This document shows, in pieces, positions 4,881 through 6,096 of a DNA stretch of 6,096 nucleotides. Where the stretch lies: contig JAZSHF010000081.1 in assembly GCA_045533115.1 (NCBI GenBank), forward strand, positions 1-6,096. The letters are read 5' to 3'. A program made the translations under genes and the position numbers. The stretch's first letter is position 1. The number at the start of each line of letters is the position of its first letter. This DNA is from Colimorpha_A sp045533115. Lineage in GTDB: Bacteria; Bacillota; Clostridia; Oscillospirales; CAG-272. The notes beneath the pieces are model-generated. The model saw only the letters and a list, made by a program, of their open reading frames with translations, had not been told where the DNA came from and did not search any database.

Positions 4881-5933
4881 TTAATTGAAAATAAGCAAGA
4901 ACAGTTTAGTTACCGCAAAGGAAAGAAGTCCGCAGCCGGGGAAGGTAAGTATCCAGGTCAATACCATTTCCTTTACGACCCCGAAGTTTATCGCCGACAC
5001 TCTCTTGACGGCACCGACGCCCATTATTGACGTCGTTTTAACGTGCGTTGTCGAAACGGGAAGCCCGAAAACGGAGCAGAACACAAGGGAGATTGCCGAA
5101 GCGATATCCGCCGAGAAGCCCTGATATTTTTCAAGCTTGACCATATCCATACCGACCGACTTTATTATCTTTTTGCCGCCTATTGCGGTTCCTAAGCCCA
5201 TAACGACTGAGCAGAGTATCATAAGCCATATCGGGATCTCAAAGGAAGCGGCACCGCCGCTTGGGCCCTGAAGCGTGAAAACGCAAAGGAGAATGATTCC
5301 CATAAACTTCTGACCGTCTTGCGCGCCGTGCATAAATGCCATCGACGCGGCGCCCGTGATCTGAGCGCCCTTGAAGAAGGGCTCGGTTTTCGGTCTGTTC
5401 ATCTTATAGCATATCTTCGTAACGAGTTTGCCGATCAGCCATGCAAGACCGAAGCCAAGCAGGACGGAGATAACGATACCGTAAATGACCTTGAGCCATT
5501 CGCTCCATACGATCGCCTTAAATCCGTTAAGCGCCATAGCGCCGCCTGTCAGCCCCGCGATAAGCGCGTGGCTTTCACTTGTCGGAATGCCGAACGCCCA
5601 GGCAAGCGTTGCCCAGATGACTATCGCAAGCATCGCCGCGCATAGCACGATGATTACCGTCTTGCCGTCGTTGTCGCCGAATTTTACCATTTCGGTGATC
5701 GTTACAGCGACCTTGTTGTTTATGTTCGTCATAATGAACACGCCGAGGAAGTTGAACACGGCAGCCATCAGTATCGCTGCTTTCGGCGGCATACATCGCG
5801 TGACGACGCAGGTTGCGATCGCGTTAGGAGCGTCTGTCCATCCGTTTACGAGAATGACGCCGAGCGTCAGCCCGACTGCGGTAAAAAGCAGCGGATTGGC
5901 TGTCATTTGCCCCCAAAATTCTAAAAATTCCAT
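4881..5933 (-). CDS. pit: Pit-type low-affinity inorganic phosphate transporter
   Basis: The 350-residue integral membrane protein of the PiT family (TC 2.A.20) imports phosphate with a coupled cation, usually H+ with metal-phosphate in bacteria. About ten hydrophobic helices are visible. The inverted duplicated halves each carry the family signature: GWTDAPNAIAT (31-41) with GIPTSESHALIAGLTGG (115-131) in the first, and HGAQDGQK (202-209) with GLPVSTTHVKTTSIMGVG (290-307) in the second. The central cytoplasmic loop is short (about 170-190, NRPKTEPFFK). Nothing is missing. ATG at 5933 is preceded by AAAGG six bases upstream. It is first gene of an operon with DUF47. The long leader holds a hairpin, and the promoter is TTGAAA/TAAAAT. 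No Pho box can be called with confidence. Confidence 0.96.
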   Translation of the reverse strand: MEFLEFWGQMTANPLLFTAVGLTLGVILVNGWTDAPNAIATCVVTRCMPPKAAILMAAVFNFLGVFIMTNINNKVAVTITEMVKFGDNDGKTVIIVLCAAMLAIVIWATLAWAFGIPTSESHALIAGLTGGAMALNGFKAIVWSEWLKVIYGIVISVLLGFGLAWLIGKLVTKICYKMNRPKTEPFFKGAQITGAASMAFMHGAQDGQKFMGIILLCVFTLQGPSGGAASFEIPIWLMILCSVVMGLGTAIGGKKIIKSVGMDMVKLEKYQGFSADIASAISLVFCSVFGLPVSTTHVKTTSIMGVGAVKRVSAINFGVVKEMVLTWILTFPGCGLLSFAVTKLFLLIFN

Positions 5934-5979
5934 AGTTGCCTTTCTCTCTTTATGAGGTTTGGGGTGAATAACCCGTCGC

Positions 5980-6043
5980 GCAAAAACGGATATTCCGTTT
6001 ATGCGTATGACTGCATTTTACCATATTTTCTGCGTTTTTTCAA
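5980..6043 (-). promoter_or_regulatory. pit promoter and leader hairpin
   Basis: TTGAAA (6043-6038), 17 bp, TAAAAT (6020-6015) on the minus strand puts transcription start near 6008. The leader of about 75 nt begins with a hairpin: GCATAAACGGA (6004-5994) pairs with TCCGTTTTTGC (5990-5980), 11 bp with one mismatch around ATA. A second short stem, GGGT/ACCC, lies at 5962-5974. The first stem has no U-run after it, so it is not a classical terminator; it may protect the 5' end or bind a regulator. From 6044 to the window end I see no gene. Confidence 0.65.
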
Positions 6044-6096
6044 TACCCTTTTGAAAATCGAATTCTGTCGGAAAAACGAAGCTGAAAAAATACCCG

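Noticed and set aside
163..5933. Organism-wide recoding of TAG
   Set aside because: Apart from the SLOG gene, every gene here is uninterrupted with no internal TAG; absence of TAG among nine stops is too small a sample.

Overview
The window looks like a low-to-mid GC chromosome from a gut-type Clostridia (Oscillospiraceae-like) bacterium. The evidence is family resemblance plus strong AGGAGG-type ribosome sites, sigma-A promoters, many U-tailed hairpin terminators and a palindromic intergenic repeat of a kind I associate with that group. Taxonomy is inference. All nine apparent gene ends use TAA (5) or TGA (4), none TAG. Three blocks code for housekeeping functions near 50% GC. Between and beside them lie small, more AT-rich accessory genes.

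Layout. Positions 1-130 hold a structured leader that seems to belong to a minus-strand gene starting just left of the window, and a plus-strand terminator. Positions 163-594 (minus) encode a small SLOG/DUF1273-type protein cut by a single in-frame TAG. Diverging from it are two short XRE-type regulators, at 689-931 and 933-1148 (plus), one base apart. The shared 95-bp gap is full of dyads and looks like an operator. A cluster of palindromes at 1211-1320, a probable dispersed repeat, sits between the convergent terminators of the XRE pair and asd. Aspartate-semialdehyde dehydrogenase (asd, 1384-2469, minus) lies 37 bp downstream of a membrane-anchored protein made of about nine cell-wall-binding-type repeats (2507-3175, minus), which has a good promoter. 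Upstream of that are a small protein with a C-terminal membrane anchor (3294-3632, minus) and a tRNA-Ser(UGA) gene (3703-3791, minus) driven by a perfect TTGACA/TATAAT promoter. A 62-residue DUF6440-like protein (4000-4188, plus) has its own promoter and terminator. The right third is a two-gene phosphate operon on the minus strand: a Pit-type phosphate transporter (4881-5933) followed 17 bp later by its PhoU-like DUF47 partner (4243-4863).

How the genes work together. Pit and DUF47 form a low-affinity phosphate uptake unit. asd makes aspartate semialdehyde for lysine/diaminopimelate, threonine and methionine synthesis. The SLOG gene and XRE pair look like one divergent, self-regulated module whose effector has been interrupted. 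The points most worth checking are the amber codon in the SLOG gene, the small membrane-protein gene that seems to depend on readthrough from tRNA-Ser, and the left-edge inverted repeat that can mask a ribosome-binding site.
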